A program made the position numbers and the translations under genes. This document shows positions 11,984 to 21,956 of a DNA stretch of 64,000 nt, in pieces (the stretch's first letter is position 1; each line of letters opens with the position of its first letter). This stretch comes from Podospora pseudocomata (lineage: Eukaryota > Ascomycota > Sordariomycetes > Sordariales > Podosporaceae), in NCBI RefSeq assembly GCF_035222375.1, contig NW_026946366.1:3038001-3102000 (forward strand), read 5' to 3'. Under the pieces are notes generated by a model. It searched no databases and was not told the DNA's origin. It worked only from the letters and a program-made list of their open reading frames with translations.

Positions 11984-13254
11984 CTACTCCGGCATCGACC
12001 CTTTCCTAACAGTCTTCTGCATCTCGTATCCGCCTTCCTCATCACTCATGCTTCTTTTCCCATTACTGTATGTTGAAACCACCTCGACCTCATCAACCCG
12101 GCAAATGCGTTTTGGGTCGTGGCTGGTGCTCGATCCCAAAATCCCTGTGTCGCTCATATCATCTCCGCAACCAGGCCGCTCCTCCTCCATGTTTCCCTCG
12201 GCCTTGACAGTAATGACGATCCCAGTCCGATTTGCACCATACTGGGGCGTCGTAGCCTGGTAATACTGTCTGCCCTTTGTGCGGACCGAGGTGCGCACTT
12301 CGTTGAAAAGCACGCGCAACGCAGGGATAGAGGCGGCCATGATGGTGACAGATATTTCCGCAGTGTCGTAGATGTTGAGCTGGGCGGTATAGAACGAGTC
12401 CATCTTGAGGAGATTTTGAAGCGAGACAGTCTTGACTATGGCCATAATTGCGGCGCTGTGGCAGTAAGACACAGGTTAGCGCACGTCGGAGCACTGGGGA
12501 GAAACGAAAGAAACACCGACATGATTCCCATGCTCATGGCGATGCCCACGCCTAGTTTCTCCTTGGTCCGCATTTGCAGCTTCGAAATGATCATCCACGG
12601 CAACAAGGCTAACACAAGATCGCAGAGGGCCGAGTATGCCCCGGACACATATGCAAGCACGAGTGAGACGTTGAATGAATGGCATGAACCCTCGACGCTC
12701 AGGTCCCACGTCTTCTGGATCGGTGTGCAAAGGAGCCACGGGACCATGGCAGAGAGTCCGAAGGCGATGTTCATGCTGATGATGATGAACCATACGGCCC
12801 ACTTCATCCAACCCTCGGAGAAGCGTAGCATGGTAATGGCGAAGGCTGTTTTACTCCAGGACATTGCAGTGATGGTAAGGGTAGCTCGCGGTATCATAAG
12901 AAGGAGCTCTTTGGTGGAAGGTATTGGACTGACACCGGGTTTGTCCCAAGGATGCTTCCCGTAGCCCACATCTGCCACCAGCATCGTCATCAAGCAGGTC
13001 GCTACCAGGTGGATGACCTGTGATGCGATCAAGAAGTGATCATCCCACCATAGCCGCCGGCTGCCGATGAGCTTGCAGTAGACTCTTGTGCCTAGAAATA
13101 ACCCCGCCGCGCACCATAGTGACCAACCGACGGCGAGGAGCTGGGGGCCGGCATTGTCATGGGATAGAAGGGCCGGGTCGCCATAATCGATCATTGGAGG
13201 ACCCATTGCGTTGCCGCCGTCAGTCGAAGGAGGGCGTTGTACTGATCGGTCCAT
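11984..13254 (-). CDS. Rhodopsin-fold integral membrane protein (SAT4/Pth11-like)
   Basis: Two exons, 13254-12521 and 12455-11984, give 401 residues. The 65-nt intron has donor GTCGGT, a CTAAC branch site and a CAG acceptor; joining it restores MGIIAAIMAIVKTVSL, typical for span 7 of this family. Seven membrane spans can be seen between about residues 40 and 285. A conserved extracellular part (GYGKHPWD) follows span 2, and a Cys-containing loop (PWLLCTPIQKTWD) lies between later spans. The cytosolic tail is about 100 residues, polar and Ser-rich. Relatives include Pth11, which senses surfaces and host cues in plant pathogens, but most members have no known ligand. The protein lacks the CFEM domain seen in some Pth11 proteins. 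It is best described as an orphan sensor-like membrane protein. Confidence 0.88.
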
Positions 13255-14287
13255 GTCGTTCGGGAATGGACTTCAGGTTAGGTACGTGACATTCCTGTAA
13301 CGATAAACATGAGGAAAAAAATAAAAGAGAATATATTAAGAGAGAAGAGTCCGGGGAAGGTCACATTAGAGATAAAGTATTGCAGATCGTTCGATTCCAC
13401 AGGGGGGATCGGATCTGCAATATGGAGCCATTCTTTTCAGGGGAAAGGAAGCAGTGGAGTCTAGACCCGAACCACGGGACTGGTTTCGCGCACAGAACCT
13501 TCGAATCTGCCAACAACGGCTGACACTAATACACGACACACAGACGCACACCTCTTGCCGAATCCGTATTCGATGCTCGGTCTCAAACAACTTCCTTGGT
13601 AGCTGGTGTCGTTTTACCTAATAAGCGATGAGGATCTCGCAGCTGTCACTTCACTCCCAGTGGAGCGCTTAAGTTGGCTACATGCACCTCATCCTTTAAG
13701 GTAGCATGTGCACCGACACACCTGCATCTATTCGGCCATTCTCGCAAGAGTCTGAATCAAGGAGGTTTGATTGATCAAAGCATTTTTACATATTTTATTA
13801 TCTTTCTTGCCAAAAACCTCGGAGACGTACAAACCTCAACAGTAGAAATCATCTAATACCTCATGATACGCCAAAACCTTTCCGCCATGGCTTCTCCGCG
13901 ACCATGGAGTCTGCTAGCTTGGCGCGCTGCAGGACTGCCTCAGGAACGCCTGGACAGGAGTCCATCATCAGGCTAGGGGGTAATCCGGTAGGCAAATAGC
14001 TCAAACCTGTGGAAGCAAAAGGACATCCTACCCACAGGGTAGGCCAGGTGGTATGTATCTCTTCAAAACCGATATCCATATCCTGCAATGGCGTCTGAAA
14101 GAGAGTGGTCTTCCGGTTGCTTCAATTAGGTAAGCAACCTGAAACATCTTTGAACAGGGCAGGTTTACATTGATGCGGGAGGTACTTCCGCTTGGCAACT
14201 CGCGAATCTATGGTAGGACTTCAGACTGTTAAGTTCATACTAGGTACCTATTCACCACACAGCCGTCCTCCAAAGTCAATTGTAAAC
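13255..14287. other. Intergenic, no gene seen
   Basis: This region lies between the start of the SAT4-like gene and a decayed gene that points away from it. It should hold the SAT4-like promoter. Short open frames here have no recognisable features. A TAGGTACCTA word occurs near 14242. Confidence 0.5.
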
Positions 14288-14991
14288 ATGAGTTTGGAAA
14301 CACCCAAAAGTAAAGAGCACAGGACGCCCAAAGTTCTTCGATACCTTGGGAAGGTCGATGTCGACTGCAGATACCGGTGGAAAAAGGCACAGTGGGGAGT
14401 GTTGGATACTACCGAAAGGCCTGCTTGGATTGTCTACATGGACATCACCTTCAAGCAACCACCAGGGTATTGGCTTCAGAGCGCAACTGTTTTTGTCACG
14501 TTGAGCCAGGACGCAACCTTGAACACACGACGCCAACACAAGTCTTCGTCCGCTTGATTCCGACTACTCCGTTCAGATGACACAACAGTTTAGACCCAAG
14601 TCTTTGACTGGCACACCGACTGTTCAGTGGGAAGAGAAGTCAAACTCCTTCATCCCAACCTTCGGCGCTATGGGGCTTCGAGCTAGTAGGTGTAGGCCAC
14701 CAATCTACCACTTTAATCAGTCGTGTTCATCAACGGGTGTTCAAAGGGACTGTAGGAAAACCAAAAGACCCGCAAGATTACTGCACGTTGGAGTGGGAGT
14801 TCATCGGCAATGAGCTGGACCCCAGCAAAGCAAACAAACAGGAGTACAACACGGCTTTCTCCTTTGAACACAGCGGAAAGCCGGTCATCATGCAAGTAGA
14901 TATCCGTCAGGGGAAGGTACAACGCAAGAGCCCTCCAATTAAACACAATTTTTTTACTAAAGTTTTCAACCTAGTTCGGGGAGAGTGGTAG
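14288..14991 (+). pseudogene. Decayed gene of a fungal family of unknown function
   Basis: The start codon at 14288 opens a frame with family-like content: VLRYLGKVDVDCRYRWKKAQ, then a hydrophobic segment and FVTLSQDATL. This frame stops at 14557. The coding-looking text then continues in other frames: PTQVFVRLIP near 14540, PKSLTGTPTVQWEEKSNSF near 14595 and DPQDYCTLEWEFIGNEL, NTAFSFEHSGKPVIMQVDI between 14770 and 14910, with a stop at 14989-14991. The order and content resemble a sordariomycete family I know only as conserved hypothetical proteins, in which these blocks sit in one frame. At least two frame changes are needed, and no GT-AG intron explains them. Further weak coding-like text (15100-15720) may be its tail. 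I judge it a pseudogene; sequencing error is the main alternative. Confidence 0.6.
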
Positions 14992-16862
14992 CTCTACTCT
15001 CACCCACCTCGACCTTAGCAAGCAATGGGACTTAAGAAAGTTTTTGATCCAATCGTCGATGGTGTCGACATGGCCATGCATATGGAAAATTGGGTAATTC
15101 TAACACAGTGGTTCCGGACGCAGTTCCAGCTCAACTCCATCTCCTGAATTGGCAAAGCCCGAGTAACAGTATTCACGGCCCACCCAATGCCCAAACACAA
15201 GCCCAAAGCGAAGTCAACATCACATTCAAGCCAACGGCCAGGAGGATCGTCAAAATGGTCCACAGCCGATAAAGCCGGAAGAGCCCCAACAGCAACAGCT
15301 GAACACAGCACCAAAACAAATATAAGGACTTCCGACAGAATTCTAAGCGCACCGCGCAGTGAAGCTCTCGAGGATGCCATCAAGGAGTTTGTCTGGGTCC
15401 CAGGACTTCTCATTCTGATTACCTGAATTCTCTCGTTGCCATTACCGGGTGGCTTTCCTCAAGGCCGGAGCCACTCGCTTGCAGACCTTCACAGCACCAA
15501 AAGAGAGCATGGAGGAAGGAAAAGACCGGAGATTTTGGACAAAGCCAAAATGACGTCTGGGAGTGAAGCATCAGGGATTTCTGACAGTCTGGTCTGGAAG
15601 GCTCGCCTGATACGGCCGCTAAATCAATCAAAAGCGGAGGGCAAGAAGGAGGTCACGGTGCAGGTAGATCTTTTCATTCAACAAAAGGAGCGTCATCAAC
15701 AGGAGGAAGAAGGCCTATGACACACTAGTATTAAACATCGGACGACTAGCGGGAGAATGGTTATCATTCGGGAGTTTTATTTGCAAATTAGCGACCAAAA
15801 GAGTTCATATTTTACCCATGCACTCATACCATGAGCGAATTTTCATTCCAACAAAGAAAGGAAAACCGAGGATAGGTGATGTAGTGAGGCCTATATCATA
15901 TACATAGCCATCCGTGGCATGCAGCTCAGCTACACGTAGCACAAATCGTACTTTGTCTCAGCCTCAGACAGACATGACTTCATAAGTCAAACTCACAAGT
16001 CAAACCCGGGTACGTGGTAAGCCAATCTGAATCGAATAAGCTGGATCATTTGACTCGATGTAGGTTTCACTCAAGCTTGTGCTCATCGTTGCGACCAGGG
16101 TGCACATGTCGGAGTCAATATATAAGGCCGACCAAAAGATCGCCGTTCAAATAACTACAGGTGTTTGTAGTCAACGGACTATTAGCTCAATCCTTCATAT
16201 TCAACTCGGACACCCTACCTCCACCTGATATAACGCAAACGCTGCCTGTAACCTGTCGACCACGCGGTCATATTAAAAGTGCAACTATGAACGGGGGTTT
16301 TTCCACGTTGTCTTGGGTCTTTTAACCTTCTTGGCGTCCAGCAAAATCCAAAGCTTGTCCGTTGATGAGAAGCAGCGCTGGATGTTTTGGTTGGAGAGGG
16401 GGATCTTCGGATAGATTAAGCTTTTTTGGATGAATATGTCTGGGCCCGCCGCCAAGGCCCTTACCGGATGATGGCACCCCGCTCCGAAGGGTCCCTCTGT
16501 TGCTTTGCGATGAATCCCATTTATCGATCCTTGGTTCTCTATCTGGTCCTTTAGTTTCCGTGGGGTAAGTGACCACAGATCCGGCCGCATGAATGGGCAT
16601 AGATACCCATCAAGACAAGCGTGGCGACGCGATGACGATGAAGGGCACCAACCCGGTAATTAAGTACGACCTCGGGAGTAGGGAGCAGAAACATGGGAAT
16701 AAATGAATAGAAGCAACGAGTGACATAAGAAAGGGAGGACCTGCCGCACCCTCCTACTTTGTCTCGGATGCTGCCGAGCCTTTCTCCATACCTTCCAACT
16801 GTCGTGTTGTGGCATCCAGAACCAAAACAACGAGCGAGAGGGAAACACTCACAAGAGTAAAG
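14992..16862. other. Intergenic, possible tail of decayed gene, then promoter of PQQ enzyme
   Basis: The first 700 bases contain Gln- and Lys-rich open fragments (for example 15436-15720) that may be worn remains of the gene to the left. From about 15750 to 16800 I see nothing supported. The last part is the likely promoter and leader of the next gene, whose start context is AAAGATGG. Confidence 0.4.
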
Positions 16863-18190
16863 ATGGGCCATATCATCAACACCGTCGCGAGCGTCGCGGC
16901 TTTGACCGCGCTCTTCGTCCCTGAAGTAGCTGCTCAGTCGTGCCCGGGCGTCAACAGTCGCTTCCAGCCCCGTATGGGTTCTGGGTACCGGTTCAGCTTG
17001 CTTGCTACCGGGCTCCGCCAGCCCAGACACATAACCATCGATAGCGCCGGTAACCTCCTTGTCGCTGAGGGTGGTTCTCAGTCAGTCAGACGCTTGGTCC
17101 TTCAGGATCAGGGCAACATCGTTTGTGTTCAGTCCAACACCCAGCTCAGCGGTACCAACGTAAGCCACCCCCATTGCAAGCAAGATGGATATGAGGGTGG
17201 AGCTGATAAGGAAGGTGACAGACCAACCATGGTATTGCTCTTTCTGCTGATGGCAGGACACTCTTCACGTCCAACTTGGCCTCGGTGAACGCCTACTCCT
17301 ATGACCCGGCCACAGGACAGGTTGGCTCCGGACGCCAGATTGTAAACGGAATGTCCAACACGGGCACTCACCCGACCAGAGCCATTGCTACCTCCAAGTG
17401 GTCCCCAGACACCATTCTCGTGGCGCGTGGTTCTCAAAACAACATTGATACCACGACCACTCAGACTTCCTCTGGTCGTTCGATGATCAAGACCTTCTCC
17501 ATCTCGGCTGGCACGCAGTCAACCATCAACTACAACACGGGCGGCGAGGTCCTTGGCTGGGGTCTCCGCAATATCGTCGGCTTGACCGAGGACCCTGCCT
17601 ACGGCGGCATCTGGTCTGTCGAGAACCAGATGGACGACCTGCGACTCAACGGTCGTGACATCCACAACAACAACCCAGCTGAGCGCCTCAGCTACCACGG
17701 CGTTCTCAACGCCACCACCAACCGATACAAGGGTCTCAACTACGGGTACCCCTCTTGCGTCCCGGCATGGGACCCCCAAAACGTCGGCATCAACGGTCTG
17801 GTGGTGGGCTCCCTCTTCAAGCCCGACTCTGTCCCCAACGCCAACGACTGTGCCAACCGCATGACAGGCCGTCTCCATTTCCACGCTCACACTGCTCCTC
17901 TTGATGTCAAGTTCACCGCGAACGGAACTGCCGCATACATTGCGTTCCACGGCAGCTGGAACCGCAACCCTGCTGATGGGTACCGTGTCATGAGGGTGGA
18001 CTTCCGGAACGGCGATCCAGTGGCCGACGTCAGCTCGACGACGGCGCAGATTCCGGTCATGGAGAACAGCAATGTCGGCGGCTGCCCCAACAACTGCTTC
18101 CGTCCGGTCGGTCTGACGTTTGATGCCAAGGGTCGCTTGTATGTGTCGAGCGACACGACCGGTGAGATTTATGTCATCTATGGCGCTTGA
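16863..18190 (+). CDS. Secreted PQQ-dependent sugar dehydrogenase-like enzyme (AA12-like)
   Basis: Two exons, 16863-17159 and 17222-18190, join across a 62-nt intron (GTAAGC to CAG) into 421 residues. A signal peptide of about 23 residues ends in EVAAQ. The rest is a six-bladed beta-propeller of the glucose/sorbosone dehydrogenase type. Recognisable blocks are LLATGLRQPRHITIDSAGNL, HGIALSADGRTLF, EVLGWGLRNIVGLTEDP, GLNYGYPSCVPAWDP, IAFHGSWNR and PVGLTFDAKGRLYVSSD. Fungal members of CAZy family AA12 oxidise C2-keto forms of sugars such as L-fucose or 2-ketoglucose with pyrroloquinoline quinone and can feed electrons to lytic polysaccharide monooxygenases. This protein has only the propeller, with no cytochrome or cellulose-binding domain, so it would rely on a free acceptor. 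The exact substrate is unknown. Confidence 0.9.
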
Positions 18191-19974
18191 GCAGGGTGAG
18201 ATGGCTCAGTCTGTCGTTTCTGTGTATCTACCTGGTATTGAGTGCGGCCGAGTTAGACAACGAGGATCAGGTTGTGTCACCTACATGTCGTTACAGTGAT
18301 CGATGCGAATGTGGTTAGAATGCAGAGAACCATGGAAGGGAACATGTCAAAAGGCTGGGCGCAGCATGTCAAATAAAGCCAAGCCCAGGTGCCAAACAAG
18401 AGCGAGAAAAAGAAAAGAGATTGGCGGAAATGGAGCAAGTGCAACTACCGAAGCTAGCAATTGAGCCAGATAAGGGCACGCAAGCGACCAAACCTCTCAT
18501 TCTTTTCCGTCAGGCAAATCAATTGCCAGTCAAGTCAGATCAGGTCATGTCTCACGTGGAAAAACATCTCCGAAATGAAACAGGCACTTTTGGGGAGCCC
18601 CAGAAGCCAAGAGTGTGGGGAGCTCCACTAAACGACACGCCAAGAGAGCTTCGGCAACGGGGCATGCGAGGGACGTGGACGACAACCCTTGGCATCGAAC
18701 TGTTGCATCGTCACCATTCACCCGTCCGAACACATATTAGCTGATATCGCCATCATTTATTGGCCTCGAGTATCCTCGAAAATCCCTTGCACACCGTAGG
18801 ACACCACTGACTCCACCTGGCCGGAATATTTCGTCCGAGTACCTTACCCAACCAACGCCTTGTCCCGGTTCATGAGCTCGCCGTTTGACCTCTTGCTATA
18901 TGAGCAGACCTGCTGATAAGCTTCACAGGCACTTGTAAAGTGGCGGTTTTGTGTTACCTTGAACACCACCGCTCTTGTGGCCATCGAGTCAAGACCGCCA
19001 CCGTCATGTCACAAGGGAACTTTGAACCAGCCCTACAACACTTACAACGCCTACATGGCCTCTTAATGAGCTTATCACGTTCGCCATACGTACGAGTACA
19101 CTTTAGCCACATTACCTGCAACAGGGACTCTGAGTTATACAGCTGACCACATCATCCGCATGCTTGTTCGGTGGGGACGACAATGACATTGTTTCGAACC
19201 TCTGAAACTATTCTAAACCATACGGCTTGGTCACGCCATACACCTATATGTTCTGTCCCCGCTCTTTATCACTCATGAAAGCAACCTAATAGGGTGCCTC
19301 AATCCGCCAACATTGATGAGCGCATAATGCTCGCTGCAATACTCATGCGAGTGGTCTGGAGCAATGATAATCAGGCCAATACGAAACCGTCCCAACCATC
19401 CGTCACCATGCATGGAAGTACAAATACCGACTACGTTCGAAGATCCGAGTACTGTTCACGTTTGTTTTGGTTGGGATTGGCTACAACGGGAGTTTTAATC
19501 TACAAGAAGTAGTAAGTCTGATCTTTGTGCGTTCATAGGTACCAAGAGCACAAAGCGAAACAATATCCTCAATCTGCCTCACACAGGTCTGAGTAATCGA
19601 TATTATGCAGATCTATCAAAACGCATAGCTCATGGGGGGTACTGGGAGGCTCTCTTTCCAGATTTCTGGCTCCTGTTTGGTGAGAATACATATCAGCCAG
19701 CCACCAGAGCTTGCGGCTGAATCCCAAAGTTCTTGAGTCGCTGCACAAGAGAATAGTCTCAATGGCGTTTACGGACACTACCTATCATGATCGAGTACCA
19801 GAGAGGTCGGATATCAGGATATAAGACTGCCCCGTCATTGCTCTTTTGTCACCACACAGATCCTCAACTAGAAGCCTCAAACATTGTTTCTAGCACTCTA
19901 TCTAGCACTCAAGTTTTCACACCAATATCGAACCGTCCTACGCAAATTTACCTCACCTATCCTTGAACTTCAAC
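18191..19974. other. Intergenic, about 1.8 kb, no gene seen
   Basis: This lies between two plus-strand genes. A 107-codon frame at 18421-18744 has no signal peptide, domain or splice partner and is not called. The final 150 bases are C/A-rich and end in the strong start context CAACATGG of the next gene. Confidence 0.5.
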
Positions 19975-21698
19975 ATGGCCGACATCCGCACACTTCACTG
20001 GTATGAGTCGGCGGCTGACAATCAAGCGATTACTGCCAATGGCTGGAGATTCCAGGTGGCCAAGTCGGTTGCTACAGGAAATGGAGCACCCATTTACAAT
20101 GTCGTGTGGCAGTCCCAAGGTGTTGCCCCCGTTACCGATATTTCCTGGAAAGCTCAGTATGCTCTCAACTGGACCGCCGCTCTGATCTCGCCTGGCGTCA
20201 AAGTCAACGTTGGCGGTAGATGGCAGCGATGTAACAAAGGCGAGACCTACGATCTAAACCCACAAGGTACTTTACCTATCTTGAGTTGCTTCTATTAATC
20301 TTATCAGGTTGCATCTTTGCTAACTAGTGTATCTTGCATAGGATACTGGGTGCCCTCTGCAACACCGGCTGGCCCTGATGGTGCTGGCTGGCTCCACATT
20401 GGCAACATTGATTATGCATACCCGCATGTCCTTGGAATTGTCACACGGCAAAAGCCAACCACTCGCAACCACCACCAACAACACTGTCGATACCACCGCA
20501 AGGAGGGGTAACTACACGTTGTGAACCAGTCGTCAAAGTGAGGCAGACAATCAGAAGGCATGATGGTTATCAAAGGAAGCCCACTGGCTCTGTAAGATAT
20601 CGGAGGACTTGGCAGCGGCCTGATGCCAACAAGGGCACGGGCCAGGCAAGGGAGGATAAAATACGCGTTCAGGATCATCAAGACTGTATTTCCTTCTTCT
20701 TCTCGGTATCACAGACCTTCGAGGCCATTGAAGATTATAAGCCTGAATTGAACCATGAAGTTCCAAGCCCTGATATTACAGCCCTTGTCACAGGAATCCA
20801 TATCATCGTGGGAGTTTTGAACAACCAGACAGGCAGATACGAACCTATCTTTGTGGACCAGGCAACCCTTCCAAAGGGTAGCTCGGCGAAATACCAGCCG
20901 CAAGAGAGTGTGAGTTGGTGGCTCGAAGGGAGTGATCTCACTGGTCAGGTCTTCAGCGACACCAAATCCAACGCCACAACCTTCAACTTCACGAATCCGA
21001 GCAACCCCCTCACAGATTCTTATGAGTGGTCAACTTCGTACATAATGCGCCAAGGCCAATGGGTCATTGCAGCCGGACCTGTTCCCCAGGCCTTCCGTGC
21101 ACCTCCTCCGTCTGAAAACAGGGTCAACCCCCTCGGCGGGAAGGATCCAATTCTTCTCGACTTGGATGTAGGAAGCTGGATTGTCAGATTCAACCCCCCC
21201 TTGCTCGGCGGTGATATGGGGGTCGCTGTCACAGCTCTCTCGGAAAATCTCAAGCAACAGTTCGAGGCACTTGAGGTCCAAGCTGTGGGCAGCGAAGGCA
21301 CCGCGCTCACAATCCAGTACGAAGCCGGTTCGGCTCCTGGAGCCCTTGAACATATCGGATTTCCCCGCGGTTCTCCCGGATCTCAAAGCACAATCGACAG
21401 CGCACTGAGGGGGTTGCAGACAGCCGGCGAACTCCCTCAAACCGAGGAATGGCTTATCGAGCCGGCACCCGTGGAGGAAACAAATGGTTCAGCACCGATC
21501 CAGGCGCGCGAGAGCAAACTCAATGGGGCCACCACCCATACCAACACCAACAATAACAGTAACAGCAACAACAGCGGCTTGGCCTACCGCTACGGCCCCG
21601 CCCCTACTGACCAAAACCCGAACAACTTTGCCGCCAACTACCAGACCAAGTCCCCCTTCCTGCAGCAGGGCTATCCCTCAAACCCCATCTCAACCTAG
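19975..21698 (+). CDS. Fungal protein of unknown function with Asn-rich tail
   Basis: Exon 1 is 19975-20266. A 75-nt intron with CTAAC branch and TAG acceptor leads to exon 2 at 20342. Together they code for a soluble domain with WYESAADN, YNVVWQSQG, WKAQYALNW and YWVPSATPAG, ending near YAYPHVLGI at about 20438. The frame then breaks. Coding text of the same family resumes by 20785 with GIHIIVGVLNNQTGRYEPIF and YQPQESVSWWLEG and runs on to a stop at 21696-21698. The join between 20438 and 20785 is not solved: no clean donor-acceptor pair keeps the frame. There is no signal peptide. The C-terminal 60 residues are Asn/Thr/Ser-rich and disordered. I know the family only as conserved hypothetical proteins of ascomycetes. 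A further exon may follow, ending at 21956. Confidence 0.65.
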
Positions 21699-21814
21699 TA
21701 TCCCTATAAGCCCCACACTGTCAACACCCTCTCTGTCCCCGTTCGCGGCTCTTTTTCTCTGTTCAAGTTTTATCTCCTACAAAGAAAGACGAGCGCCGAG
21801 TTGAACAGGAACAG

Positions 21815-21956
21815 CCACATCTTCGACAACAAGGACAACCACAGCAACAACTACCACGACGGCAATAACGGCAGCAACAACGGCAGCAACAACGGCAGCA
21901 ACAGCAGCAATGACGACAATGACAACAACAACAATACCAAGTTCTTTGATGGATGA
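21815..21956 (+). repeat. Asn/Gly/Ser codon-rich low-complexity tract, possible last exon
   Basis: This tract is built from AAC, GGC and AGC codons (about 21828-21947), with units reading NNGS in one plus frame. It ends with TGA at 21954-21956. A donor GTATCC at 21698, overlapping the preceding stop codon, and a CAG acceptor ending at 21814 would join it in frame to the gene on its left and extend the Asn-rich tail by about 47 residues. If that intron is not used, this is simple low-complexity DNA in the 3' untranslated part. Confidence 0.4.

Noticed and set aside
18421-18744. 107-codon plus-strand frame
   Set aside because: It lacks any recognisable feature, and its start lies in an A/G-rich tail region.
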